Shown here piece after piece: positions 32,135-41,787 of a stretch of 64,000 nt of DNA; within the stretch, counting starts at the first letter, position 1, and each line of letters opens with the position of its first letter. The position numbers and the translations under genes are program-made. The notes under the pieces were generated by a model. It was not told where the DNA came from and ran no database searches. It saw only the letters and a list, made by a program, of their open reading frames with translations. Location: the NCBI GenBank assembly GCA_903772945.1, contig CAICTM010000274.1:1-64000 (forward strand). The letters run 5' to 3'. The DNA is from Seminavis robusta. Its lineage: Eukaryota > Bacillariophyta > Bacillariophyceae > Naviculales > Naviculaceae.

Positions 32135-33367
32135 CTATTCGTCTTCTCTACTTTTTCGCTTTCTGTTCTTCGCAGGCCGTTGCAGCTGTAGACGCCTGAC
32201 TTTATTGGCCATGAATTCCCGTAAATGTGAATTTCCCTCAAAGCTACCTGTGAAAACACCGTCCAACCGCACAGGATCGTCATTGTCATCATGTGGGACA
32301 CTGGGAATGTATCCTGTACCAACGCCAACGGTGCCACTGTCAATTGTTTCTGCGTTTCCGAGGCGTTCATTGATACAAAAGTTGTGTAGGCGAGCTATGG
32401 CTTGCGCCAACCACAACATATTCTTCAACGAGCAGCCAACCGGACGTGCAAGTATTCCCCATTTCAGCTGCATCATTCCGAAGGCCATTTCGACACGTAT
32501 GCGACACTGACTGGCGTAGAAGTTGAAGTTGTCGTAGAGTGGAACCAGCTTGTCAGAACCTTGGTAAACTGGAACCATACGCTCTGTGGGGATATACGCA
32601 GCATCGCCGATTACACAAATACCGGATGGTAGTGACTCGACCAAATTGTGCAAAGAACATTGCCGCATAGCATTACGGTCGTCAGAAACGCCAGGAGCGG
32701 CGTAGGCAAAGAATATGAACCGTGAATGGTGATCCGCCACGGCTTGAATATTAACTCCGTAGCACTGATAGTGTCCAGAGAAGAAGCTGCGAATGTTCCC
32801 TGTTTCCTTTTTTGTGGGAACCCTTATACGCATAAGATAGCCATCAACGACACCCACACAGTTGCTTATGGCGCCACCATCGGATATCCCAGCAAAGCCG
32901 TCTATTGCGTCTTTTATTTCCTTGTTGGTAGTTGGGAAGCGAATCTTCAGCTGCGGACATTTACAGATTGCCGTTATAGTCTTCCATAGTATGCGATAGA
33001 ATGAGCTCTGTGATATTCCAGCGATGTCAGTAATATCGAGATATGAGCCGCCAGCCAAATAACGAATCGTGCAATAAAGACAGAGTTCAGGAAGAATGGA
33101 TCCTCCCCTCCGCAAAGCTTGTGTCTCGTTTACTAGCAAGTCGTCAACTACGAAAGAAAGCAGTTTGTCGAAGCTTTCTTTGCTCATTCGTAGTCGTCTC
33201 TTAAAGGTTGAACGTCTTTGGTGTTTTTCGCAGTAGCGCTGCCAAGCCAACCTTTGTTCGAAAAAAGAAGGGTTCCGAGGTTCGCCGGGTAGACACAGTA
33301 GAAGGCCCACCGTTAGAATAAAGAGCTGCAAAAGTAGTGCGGCATCTTGTTCGTATTCATCGTCCAT
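32135..33367 (-). CDS. PIF/Harbinger transposase (DDE_Tnp_4 type)
   Basis: 410 residues, intronless, ATG at 33367. The N-terminal third has RLRMSKESFDKLLSFVVDDL and a helix-turn-helix-like ISQSSFYRILWKTITAI (about 118-134). The catalytic domain shows VGVVDGYLMRI (D175), CVIGDAAYIP (D255) and CRIRVEMAFGMMQLKWGIL (E293), the DDE triad and the 'R-x-x-V/I-E-x-x-F/N-G-x-x-K-x-x-(W/F)-x-I-L' block of Harbinger transposases, then LAQAIARLHNFCINE. The C-terminus is Arg/Lys-rich (PAKNRKRKSREDE), a likely nuclear signal. All three acidic residues are present and the frame is open, so the enzyme may be functional. Confidence 0.92.
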   Translation of the reverse strand: MDDEYEQDAALLLQLFILTVGLLLCLPGEPRNPSFFEQRLAWQRYCEKHQRRSTFKRRLRMSKESFDKLLSFVVDDLLVNETQALRRGGSILPELCLYCTIRYLAGGSYLDITDIAGISQSSFYRILWKTITAICKCPQLKIRFPTTNKEIKDAIDGFAGISDGGAISNCVGVVDGYLMRIRVPTKKETGNIRSFFSGHYQCYGVNIQAVADHHSRFIFFAYAAPGVSDDRNAMRQCSLHNLVESLPSGICVIGDAAYIPTERMVPVYQGSDKLVPLYDNFNFYASQCRIRVEMAFGMMQLKWGILARPVGCSLKNMLWLAQAIARLHNFCINERLGNAETIDSGTVGVGTGYIPSVPHDDNDDPVRLDGVFTGSFEGNSHLREFMANKVRRLQLQRPAKNRKRKSREDE

Positions 33368-35011
33368 GATGACGACAATGACAACAGCGTGGCGTGGCTA
33401 CAATGACAATGGATGGCTACTACAGTACATGCATGTACTTCTTCTCACTTTTCAATGATTCGAGGACGTGCTCCAGATCTCGAGATCTCACTTTTCGATT
33501 TTCGAAACTCGCTAGAGTTGGGGATTCGCTCGAGTGTTTTGATTGGTCCTACGCGAATTCGAAATCCATTCATCCTGCGAACCGCAGCTCCACTTTTTTA
33601 CTATAAACATTTCCTGCGGTTCGCCGTATCTGTGGATTTGGAGGTCACCTTTCCGAATTCGGCAGTTAATTCGATTTCTTTCGATTTCGCGTATGTACGT
33701 ACGTGTAATTCGGTGGTTAGGAACTTCCCTCAGCGAGCAAAGTGCATCATGTACTCGTAGACATCCCATGCTTGATTGCAATTAATTCACTCAGTTAGTT
33801 GAAAAGAACTGGAACAAAGGGCAAGCTGGAATCCACAAACTGGCAATGTCGAACAATGCTTTGCATTGGACAATGTGAGCCTTCGAGTGGTGCTTCGAGT
33901 TGGGGCATGGCAACTTCTTTTGCCCACTCAGTGAGGTTAACCACTGATATATCATATATCCCCATGTGCATGAGGGCTCGCACGTTGGATTTATTGGCGG
34001 CATGTGTGACTATTCGCGAACGAACGCCCCAGTTCATACATTCATTTTCTGGGTTTGATTGATGCAGTACATCAAGGAGAGTGCCTAATAGTAGCTGCCT
34101 TATTCGAAGGGCCCCTTGTTTGTGAATACTAGGCCTACACTTACTTGCTGCTTTTAGTCACAGACTGTCACAGAAGGTCTCCAACTTGACCGGATAGAGG
34201 AATGTCGCACTTCGTTTGCAACCAAGTCTGAACGACCTACGCCCAGCCACTTCTTCCTCTCACAGGTGCAGAAGGAGGCTTCAGGCTTCAGCCAGGTCAA
34301 GAGCTGTCAAGAGTTTGGCGAAAGATTTCTCCAGGTCTCTTCCGATGCCTGCGCATGGCTCACATGCTCCTATGGCTAACCACTGACCATTGGTCATCAC
34401 AACACAACAAGTACATGTGAGTCCAAACAACCAAAAAAGAAGCAGTGAACGAATAAAATTTAATGATGCAACTCCAAGAAAAGCGAATGTCCCTTGCTTC
34501 CAATGCAATCCTAACTAATGCTTCACCACTCACCACAACAGGTTGGTTCCTTGAATGAAGGGGCAATTATCATCTAAATGTACCAGTATGAACAAGCAAG
34601 GTCCCAGAAAAGTTCGGTGCTTCTTCTTCTTTTGGTGTGTTCTTGTGTTCTTGTGTTCTTGTTGCTTGCAATGAAAAGAAGATCATCCCTCACACCAGGA
34701 CGCACCTTTTAAGTGGTACTGTACAGTCGTACCGGTACCGGTATGTTTTAGCGCGCTAGCTCTAGCTAGCTAGCTGACGTGCAGTATTTGTAAGCCGATG
34801 CCCGAGCCTTTCGATCCGATTGATCATTCGATTCGATTTGATTCGATTCGAATGATCTCAATTGAACGAATGATGGATCGAATCGAATTGGAGCAAGTGA
34901 GAGCCCTCCAGTGACGACCAGGTGTCGGATCTTTGGGATTCTTTTGAATCAAGAGCTTTTACAGAAACCTGAGGGTCACACAAGTAAGTGCTCAAGTTGA
35001 GAGAAACCACC
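33368..35011. other. intergenic with hairpins; transposon right end and promoter of the 35012 gene
   Basis: No gene supported. 33577-33587 (GCGAACCGCAG) and 33614-33624 are perfect 11-bp inverted repeats with a 26-base AT-rich loop. 34822-34857 is a 36-bp near-palindrome (GATCATTCGATTCGAT and its inverse) about 150 bp upstream of the next ATG. Confidence 0.5.
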
Positions 35012-37306
35012 ATGACAACCTCTACTTCTACTTCTACTTCCACTACTAGTAGTAGTAGCAGATCAAGTTTTTGGATAGGATGCATGACAGGGTCCGTGGC
35101 CACAGCAGTGGCGTTGTGGTGGTGGCAGCGGCAACAAGCGCCTAGTAGTAGAGAAGATGAAGACGAAGAAAGCGCCACACATCGGCTGAGTCAACGATCC
35201 AAGTCATCGGCTCTACGCAATCAGAATCCTCATGTCCTGCTTCAATCGACACGCAGCCTCGATGATGGTGAAGACCCCATCCATGTCTCTTCCTTCCTGA
35301 CCGACTTGCTCCATGAAATGTGGGATTACTTGAACGTAGCTGGAGCTGCCGTCATTCGCGATTCGGTAGAACCGTATTTCCAAGATCTTCCAGGTCCCTT
35401 CAAAACACTCCGATTTACCAAGATGGATCTAGGCCACAGTCCCATTCGCATGGACAATCTCAAAGTGCGCAAGATCCAAGACGGCATGATTCAAATAGAC
35501 CTGGACATTGTCTGGAATGGACATTGCGACCTGCAACTGCAAGCGGAACAAAATTCCATGATCCAATTGGGTGTCAAGGAATTGAAACTCAGTGGACCCT
35601 TTAGTCTATGGCTCAAACCACTCACCAACCAACTTCCCATTATTTCCGCCATTCAATACGCATTCATCAATCCTCCCATTGTAGAGCTCAAATTTACCGG
35701 CTTGGCATCGGTCGCTGAAAGTCCTCTCTTGACCGCCGCCGTACGCGATGCCATTGACTCCAGTTTGCTCTGCGTCGTCTTGCCCAATCGCATGATGTAC
35801 AAAATGCAATCCAACAACAATTACCTCGATACTTACCAACCTCCCGTTGGTGTGGCACGAGTCACGGCAGTACGAGGAAGAGGATTTGTCATTGAAAAGA
35901 AACTCCTCACAACCGATGATATTCCCGACGTGTATCTCAACATTACCTTTGGAGCCAATCTGAATGCTACTACTACTACTGGTAGTGTGTGGAGAACGCA
36001 AACCATTCGCGACAATCTGTCCCCCGAATGGCTCGAATCACGCGACTTTTTGCTTCATGACCATGGACAAAAACTACGGTTTCACGCCTGGGACGAAGAT
36101 CCGGGACCGTTGGATGCCGACGATGATTTGGGCCGAGGGTCGGCATTGATTCAAGAAATATTAATGTGCAAACAACGACGATTAGAAGTGGAACTCTTAC
36201 ACGTCAAAACTCAAAAGAGAACCGATGCCTTTGTCACGATGCAATGTGATTTCATTCCATGGACGACAGATTTGTCCAGTTTGAATACTACTAATACTAA
36301 TGGCATGGCCGATGACCACGAGATTGCGGGGCTCTTGGTGGTCCTTGTCCATCGAGCCTTTCATATTCCCATTGCAAAGCCCGAGGATGCCGCAACATTT
36401 GTCAAAGTGTCGTTTGGCAATCAAGAATTTCAAACCAGCGTGGTGCTGCATTCTCCGGGGTACACAGACGCATTGAATCCAAAATACGAAGCCGCCTTTG
36501 AAATCCCCATCACGGCAGGCATGCCTATTACCGGAGCCAACGCCCAGGTGACGTTCCAATTGATACTACACTCCAACACTGTCATTGGTGATACCAATCA
36601 TGGAACAAAGAAGAAGAATGAATCATCCAGAACCGTGGCACCACCAGAGCAAGTGCTGGGGTCCTTGACGGTCCACTTGGATGCATTGAGGTCCGCCAAG
36701 GATCACACTCTGACCCAAACCAAACCGATTGGAAAGGGAGGAGCTTCCCTGGAGTACCGCGTGTCGCTCAGCGGAGTTCAACGCTCTGTTTCCAAACAAC
36801 AAAATGGCGCGAAACTGCAACCTGGCGCATCCGTGCCTCGAGTACTTCCATCCAACAGCAGCTTGGAGAGTAGTACCACCAGTGGCATCATGAATGGCAC
36901 GTCCCACGATGAAGAACCCTCCATTGGACGACTGCGACTGACAGTCGTCAAGGGACGAGGGTTCAAAATCAGTGCCGAACTCTTCAACATTGATGTCCCA
37001 GACGCCTTTTGCACTATTCGATTTGGTTCCTCCAAGGAATTGTGGACAACCTCCGTCCAACGAAACAATTGCAACCCCGTGTGGAACGAAAGCAAAGAGT
37101 ACTCTTTGCAGAGTCATTCGCAAGTCATTGCCTTGGAGGTTCTCGACAAGAATGAACGGTCCTACGATCCCGATCTACATGTGGGTAGCGCCAAAACAAC
37201 AGTAGGCAATGTACTGCTGGCGGGGGGTAGTGTCGAACTGGAGCTTTCCTCGCGACAGGGTCGACCGACAACGGTGTTTATTACGCTGGGATGTGAGTTA
37301 CTGTGA
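35012..37306 (+). CDS. SMP-C2 membrane-contact-site lipid tether (E-Syt/tricalbin-like)
   Basis: 764 residues from ATG at 35012; an upstream in-frame GTG at 34988 is not credible. A Ser/Thr-rich start leads to a membrane segment at about 20-38 (FWIGCMTGSVATAVALWWW). An SMP-like lipid-binding domain covers about 87-262 (LHEMWDYLNVAGAAVIRDSV, then LDIVWNGHCDLQL, KFTGLASVAE). The C2 domains lie at about 280-400 (VTAVRGRGFVIEK; loop HAWDEDPGPLDADDDLG, which keeps calcium-ligand Asp residues), 430-555 (a weaker copy, LVVLVHRAFHIPIAK) and 645-760 (LRLTVVKGRGFKISAELFNI; VLDKNERSYDPDLHVG). Membrane anchor, SMP then C2 repeats is the extended-synaptotagmin/tricalbin plan, which moves glycerolipids between ER and another membrane. 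Three C2 domains is within the family range. The host membrane is unknown. Confidence 0.85.
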   Translation: MTTSTSTSTSTTSSSSRSSFWIGCMTGSVATAVALWWWQRQQAPSSREDEDEESATHRLSQRSKSSALRNQNPHVLLQSTRSLDDGEDPIHVSSFLTDLLHEMWDYLNVAGAAVIRDSVEPYFQDLPGPFKTLRFTKMDLGHSPIRMDNLKVRKIQDGMIQIDLDIVWNGHCDLQLQAEQNSMIQLGVKELKLSGPFSLWLKPLTNQLPIISAIQYAFINPPIVELKFTGLASVAESPLLTAAVRDAIDSSLLCVVLPNRMMYKMQSNNNYLDTYQPPVGVARVTAVRGRGFVIEKKLLTTDDIPDVYLNITFGANLNATTTTGSVWRTQTIRDNLSPEWLESRDFLLHDHGQKLRFHAWDEDPGPLDADDDLGRGSALIQEILMCKQRRLEVELLHVKTQKRTDAFVTMQCDFIPWTTDLSSLNTTNTNGMADDHEIAGLLVVLVHRAFHIPIAKPEDAATFVKVSFGNQEFQTSVVLHSPGYTDALNPKYEAAFEIPITAGMPITGANAQVTFQLILHSNTVIGDTNHGTKKKNESSRTVAPPEQVLGSLTVHLDALRSAKDHTLTQTKPIGKGGASLEYRVSLSGVQRSVSKQQNGAKLQPGASVPRVLPSNSSLESSTTSGIMNGTSHDEEPSIGRLRLTVVKGRGFKISAELFNIDVPDAFCTIRFGSSKELWTTSVQRNNCNPVWNESKEYSLQSHSQVIALEVLDKNERSYDPDLHVGSAKTTVGNVLLAGGSVELELSSRQGRPTTVFITLGCELL

Positions 37307-37859
37307 CGGGCGGGCATCTGTTTGGCGGAGCCAGCATTTTTGCAATTCTCCCGGCTATCACTGAAAGAGGTCCGAACAAGCTTTGTTCCCGTAGCGCTAT
37401 ACAGTAATCTTCCTTCAACTCTTTCCTAGTTCAACCTTACTAGTATCATGAAAGCCCAACCTTTTTTGACTGGTCTTCTCTTGCAGCCTCATCTGCCACA
37501 ATCTGCTTCACGCCTCCTAGTGGGAGCCATATTGTGGAACCAGTTTTTTTTAAAAGGAATGTTCTGCTTGTCCTTGCTTGCTTGCAAACCATTGATTAGT
37601 CCGTAGGCTGGACCTGATAGCCACAAGACTGCGGCTCATGCAAGATGGATCATTCTCAGTGATCAAACGAGCTTCTTCACGGTAACTTCTCCGATGATAC
37701 CGTACTAGTACAGTTCTCCTCAAGTGTCTCAATCCACCAGTTTCTGTATGCTGGCTTCCTTGCTGCCGGCTTCTGCCGCAAGCTATCTCCCTGGATCCTC
37801 TACCGTACCGGTACCGGGTACCGTATCGGAAGAGTTTGGAGTCCGCATCAAACTCAGCC
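37307..37859. other. intergenic, no gene seen
   Basis: 3' flank of the lipid-tether gene. It contains a dense ACCGGTACC cluster near 37800-37815; nothing else was recognised. Confidence 0.4.
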
Positions 37860-38730
37860 CAACCAACAACTGCATGAACTATCTAAACAGAGGATCCACC
37901 TAAACAAACCCATGCCTCAAAGCCATCCCTACAGGGGTACGCCTACGACTCGCCAAACTCACAACCGCCACCAACAAGAATGCCAACCTTACCCTCAATG
38001 AAATCTACCCACTCATTTCGAGGCATTGAACAGAGCTGGACTAGTTCCAAACCAGATACCGACCCTACACGAGGAAGTACAACGCTACTTCAAGCAACAA
38101 CCAGACAAAGCAAACGAACCAGATAGAGGAGCCAAGCAACAAAAGAGGAACTGGAACTGATCATTATTCTTCTGTCTAGGGTACTCCAAAGCATATACAC
38201 AAGATAATCAACGACCTCAAGAAGAGCCACGGCCTCGAATGGATCAGAACGTCTATGTCCTACCATTGATTCACCAACCTGAGAGAGATGTTAATGGGCG
38301 ACCTATCAAGGAAGCTCACCAAAGACGTCATCTCCACCGAGTTCCAAAACGAAACTTGTAACTGCAGGCCACGGAAGAAAAGAAATGGCCAATGCCGATA
38401 CGGCAACCTCTGCAGACACAAACTGGTCATATACTGCATCAAATGCATAAACACGCATGGAATATGTTGGGGCAACCCAGCAAAACAGCAAAACCTGACC
38501 AAACGAACACTTTGACAACATTATGCGTCTCCTCTACAAGAAACGCAAATCAGACTCATAGGCAAGACTCTTCGCTAATCAATTCCGCAACTTCGCACCT
38601 CCATCGTCATTCCGACTCAACCGAGACATGCAAAGAAACAGCATCGAACTGAGCATGCTATGGCAAGGCAACCAACCCAGTCAGTACTGTCAAGACCTTC
38701 GGGAAGCAACACTGCAGCCTATGCAATAGG
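37860..38730 (+). mobile_element. fragment of a Penelope/non-LTR-type retroelement
   Basis: The conceptual translation shows scattered similarity to the end of a retroelement polyprotein: EALNRAGLVPNQIPTLHEEV early, then GDLSRKLTKDVISTEF and CNCRPRKKRNGQCRYGNLCR, a Cys-rich patch, followed by LVIYCIKC, which looks like the start of a GIY-YIG-like module. Later pieces continue the same homology. The copy is broken in several places, lacks its reverse-transcriptase core and is old. Its relative at 28150-28440 is shorter. Confidence 0.6.
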
Positions 38731-39802
38731 GAGCGACTCGAGATACTGAAACGCTGAAACGATTCAGAGAAATTAATAATTATATCAGCAATGTAAGAAC
38801 CTCACACGGTAGCAGCAGACTGTTCTCTACATTGATCAAAGCAATAAAGTCAAGACCTGACTCCCTTGGCTGCCCAATAGTCGAACGCACTTCATTTTGT
38901 TCAACGTAATCAACCACGTATTTTCAATTTGGTACAATCCTCCTCCTCAACGTCGCTTCACTATCGTCCACTTGGCTCTCGCATCCACAAACAGCTGATA
39001 CCTATTTGACTACCGGTAGCTACCGGTAGTTAGCAATCCGTTCATTCGCTCACATCCTTCAATTCGATTTCAATTTCATCCTGTCGTCTCACTTGAAGCT
39101 TCTCTCTCCGATCCTCATGTTTCCATGGTTCCGTTTCCTCCATTCCACATTCCCTCCACGGGACTTGTCATACTACACTCTCCATCCTCCACGATCAGCA
39201 TTGCGTTGGCAAGAATCAGCAGCAACCTTCCGTTTGAATCCATCTGTCCCTCATTGGAGTCAGAGGCAGTGGTGGGTTGAAGAAATGTCTCTCCCGAGGA
39301 GGATTCAACGCTGCCCTTCATTAATAGCTGCAACAATGATGACCCCTCAATAGGATGGAGGGTACGAGGCTCCATCCAAGAATTGCCAAGAGTGGTGTTG
39401 ACCGCGGTGCTCGACATGGTTCGTACGGTTTGGTCGATTGATGGGGTTGTTGGCAAAGCTCTTGATCGGCTTTGGTGTGGGGTTGTTGCTTGCTGCTTGC
39501 TGTACATTGTACATGTACATGTGCGGTTGGATTCCTCTTCGTTCGAAATGGAAGTGGTTGAGACAGTCTTAATTAATACCGGTAGGACAGACATTGAGGT
39601 AGGGTTTTCAGCACTCTTTTCAATGATTCATTGGTCACTTGTCACTTGGACAGAATGAGATTACATGTACTAGCTAGCTAGCTAGCTAGTATGCATAGAT
39701 CTTTTGGATGAAGAGAGAGACTTCTGGCGTTATTCTATTCACCATGTATCTGCCGGGGAACAACCTCTGCATCATCATCTCTGCTGGCTGTGTATACCGG
39801 TA
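38731..39802. other. intergenic with one doubtful ORF
   Basis: Only the ORF at 39115-39594 (listed separately) stands out. A palindromic TGTACATTGTACATGTACATG stretch lies near 39500 and GCTAGCTAGCTAGCTAG near 39670. Confidence 0.4.
39115..39594 (-). CDS. doubtful 159-residue hypothetical protein
   Basis: ATG at 39594, stop at 39115. The translation is Ser/Thr-rich with SGETFLQPTTASDSNEGQMD and one hydrophobic run (GRLLLILANAMLIVEDGE). No signal peptide, domain or second copy was found. An overlapping plus-strand frame (39093-39353) is shorter. Could be chance. Confidence 0.25.
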   Translation of the reverse strand: MSVLPVLIKTVSTTSISNEEESNRTCTCTMYSKQQATTPHQSRSRALPTTPSIDQTVRTMSSTAVNTTLGNSWMEPRTLHPIEGSSLLQLLMKGSVESSSGETFLQPTTASDSNEGQMDSNGRLLLILANAMLIVEDGECSMTSPVEGMWNGGNGTMET

Positions 39803-40115
39803 CCAGGAAGGCACCAGGTTTCGGCCATGTTGAAGCATCGCCAAATACTTCATAGTCGCGGTAGTCGCTATAGTCGCTATAAAGTCGCGCTTAAGTCGCG
39901 AAAGTCCCGTTAGTCGCGGTAAAATAGTCGTTTTAAAGTCTCGAAATAGTACTAGTAAATAACACGAAAAAATCGCGTTAAAGTCGCGGAAGTCGCGATA
40001 GTCGTTGTAAAATAGTCGCTGTTAAGTCCTGGTGCGCGACTTTCGCGACTATCGCGACTACCGCGACTTTGAAAACTGAAAGTCAAGTTCAACGTTAAAC
40101 CTGGTGCCTTCCAGG
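39803..40115. mobile_element. 313-bp MITE with TA target duplication
   Basis: CCAGGAAGGCACCAGGTTT at 39803-39821 and its inverse AAACCTGGTGCCTTCCAGG at 40097-40115 form terminal inverted repeats with one mismatch, flanked by TA on both sides. A second inverted layer follows: AGTCGCGGTAGTCGCTATAG near 39855 and its inverse near 40030-40075. The centre is made of irregular GTCGCG/AGTCG motifs. It has no coding capacity. TA duplication suggests Tc1/mariner-related mobilisation. Confidence 0.82.
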
Positions 40116-40826
40116 TACATTACAGAGGTTCTTTTCTTGAACAATGAAAAAGGGCTTTTGGGGCGCTGGCGAATACAGTTCCATCCCATTCCAATCAATC
40201 AGGGTTAAACCATAACTACTACTAACCAAGACAGTGCGAAGCAGTAGCTGAAAGTGGTAAACCAAGGCCCCTGACATTTGGCAGTGGTAAACAGTGATAA
40301 ACGAGGGGCTGTGGAATGCATTGATTTTGCAATGGCTTTCCTTTGCGTTGATTTTCTCCACTGATCAGTAAAAAGGCGGACTTTTGGATGTGCATCTGTG
40401 GTTCTGGATGGCAGGCAGAAGCTCAATGCAAGTACTGGTATTCTGGAAACAAATTCAATGCGCCAAGTGAGATTCGGGGGTGAAAGGAGGGATTTTGTAT
40501 ACCGGTACCACTGCAATAGTACCTCACAGTCGCTCGATCCTCAAAGTTGATCTTTCTCAGAGTACCGCTTGCGCCAGTGAAATGTGAAACCGTGCTACCG
40601 GTACAGACGTGACAAAACGGAGGAAAAGGTTTTGGGTATTGATTCAATCCTTTCTTAATAATCGTTCTTTAGTGTCTCTGATTGAATACACCAAGCACCA
40701 ATATCCCGACTGCTGCAAGTCATGAACATCTATGTTGTTCATCGACAGGGGCTTGCTTTGCTCGTCCTTTACTGAGCTTGCTACTTCTGACAGCATATCT
40801 AAGCGAATGGCGTCCAATCATCATAT
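40116..40826. other. intergenic, nothing recognised
   Basis: No gene, repeat family or RNA gene was recognised; short frames here lack coding character. Confidence 0.4.
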
Positions 40827-41075
40827 CTACCCGGCAAACTGCAAAGCTCGTTCGGCGGCTTCAGAGACAATATCGTTCAGATTCACTCCATGCTGGTTGC
40901 CGTCTTCTTCTACTGGCACAGCGGTGGCACAGGCTCGAGAGAGAAGTTGGACCAGCGAAGGCTGCTGCACTTGTAGAGACTGTTGAAGAGTGTTCCCGCT
41001 ACCAGTACTGTTGATGGAACCAACCGCGGCTGCTAATGCAGCTGCCTGGGCATTCGTCTCCCCTGTTGCGTCCAT
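40827..41075 (-). CDS. small hypothetical protein or first exon
   Basis: ATG at 41075 gives 82 residues: MDATGETNAQAAALAAAVG, then a Gln/Ser-rich stretch, ending in VNLNDIVSEAAERALQFAG. The last part looks like an amphipathic helix. A possible splice donor (G then GTAGAT) immediately precedes the stop, so it may be the first exon of a longer gene whose remainder I could not find. No family recognised. Confidence 0.3.
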   Translation of the reverse strand: MDATGETNAQAAALAAAVGSINSTGSGNTLQQSLQVQQPSLVQLLSRACATAVPVEEDGNQHGVNLNDIVSEAAERALQFAG

Positions 41076-41472
41076 TGTTCTGGTTCTGGGTTTGGGTTTG
41101 CTGCGGTTGATATGGATGGTATCGAGGTTTTGTGTGACCTTTAGGTGATTGGATGACACCAGAACTGAATGAGCAAACCAGAAATCACCTGGAGATTGTT
41201 TTGGTGGTTGTTGGAAAAAGACCAGACATGACTTCAACTCTATAAACTGGGAATCTGTAAGAAGTTTGACCCAGATGTCGACGAGAATACACCGAATTGT
41301 CCCAGAAATGTCGGGACCTGAGATGGCATTCTCATATGATACTGTACATGTAGTCTACTCAGTATGCTGTAATTGATAGCTATTATAATTGATAATTGAT
41401 TGATAAAAATTCGCTGTACAATTATAATTATGTCACCTGTCACTGTTGTTGCCATTGGTGCCAGCGGAGTGA

Positions 41473-41502
41473 CATGACTCGACTCAGTCGAGTCGAGTCA
41501 TG
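41473..41502. repeat. perfect 13-bp inverted repeat, 4-bp loop
   Basis: CATGACTCGACTC (41473-41485) and GAGTCGAGTCATG (41490-41502) pair perfectly around AGTC. It lies in the 0.7-kb gap between 41075 and 41788; no T-tract follows and a function is unknown. Confidence 0.8.
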
Positions 41503-41787
41503 TACCAGAACCAAGTTGTCCAAGCGCAACGGCCAAGCTTCGCACCCGCAGCCGCAGCTCAGCAGCATCGGATTGGGGTCGGGAAGGATTGTGGGTGCCT
41601 CGGAGCGGCTGGCTACCGCGGGTTCTTCCGATGCACGTTGTCACCCAACCGTCCATAAAGGATTCGATTCTAACTCTCCCAAATGCTGCATTAGGTTTCT
41701 ACAGTTGCTTGTGTGGAAATCTTACCTAAAAATTGAAGCGAAGATCTTGTGATTGGCTGATTCGAATCGATCATCTGATCATTCGTC

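Larger units (their letters stand above)
30212..33367. mobile_element. PIF/Harbinger DNA transposon, core region
   Basis: A DDE transposase gene (32135-33367, minus) and a broken accessory gene (30212-32104, plus) lie tail to tail, 30 bp apart. PIF/Harbinger elements typically code a transposase plus a second DNA-binding protein, which fits. The true ends are not located, so these limits are the coding core only. The open transposase suggests a relatively recent arrival, while the accessory gene is split over three frames. Confidence 0.75.
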
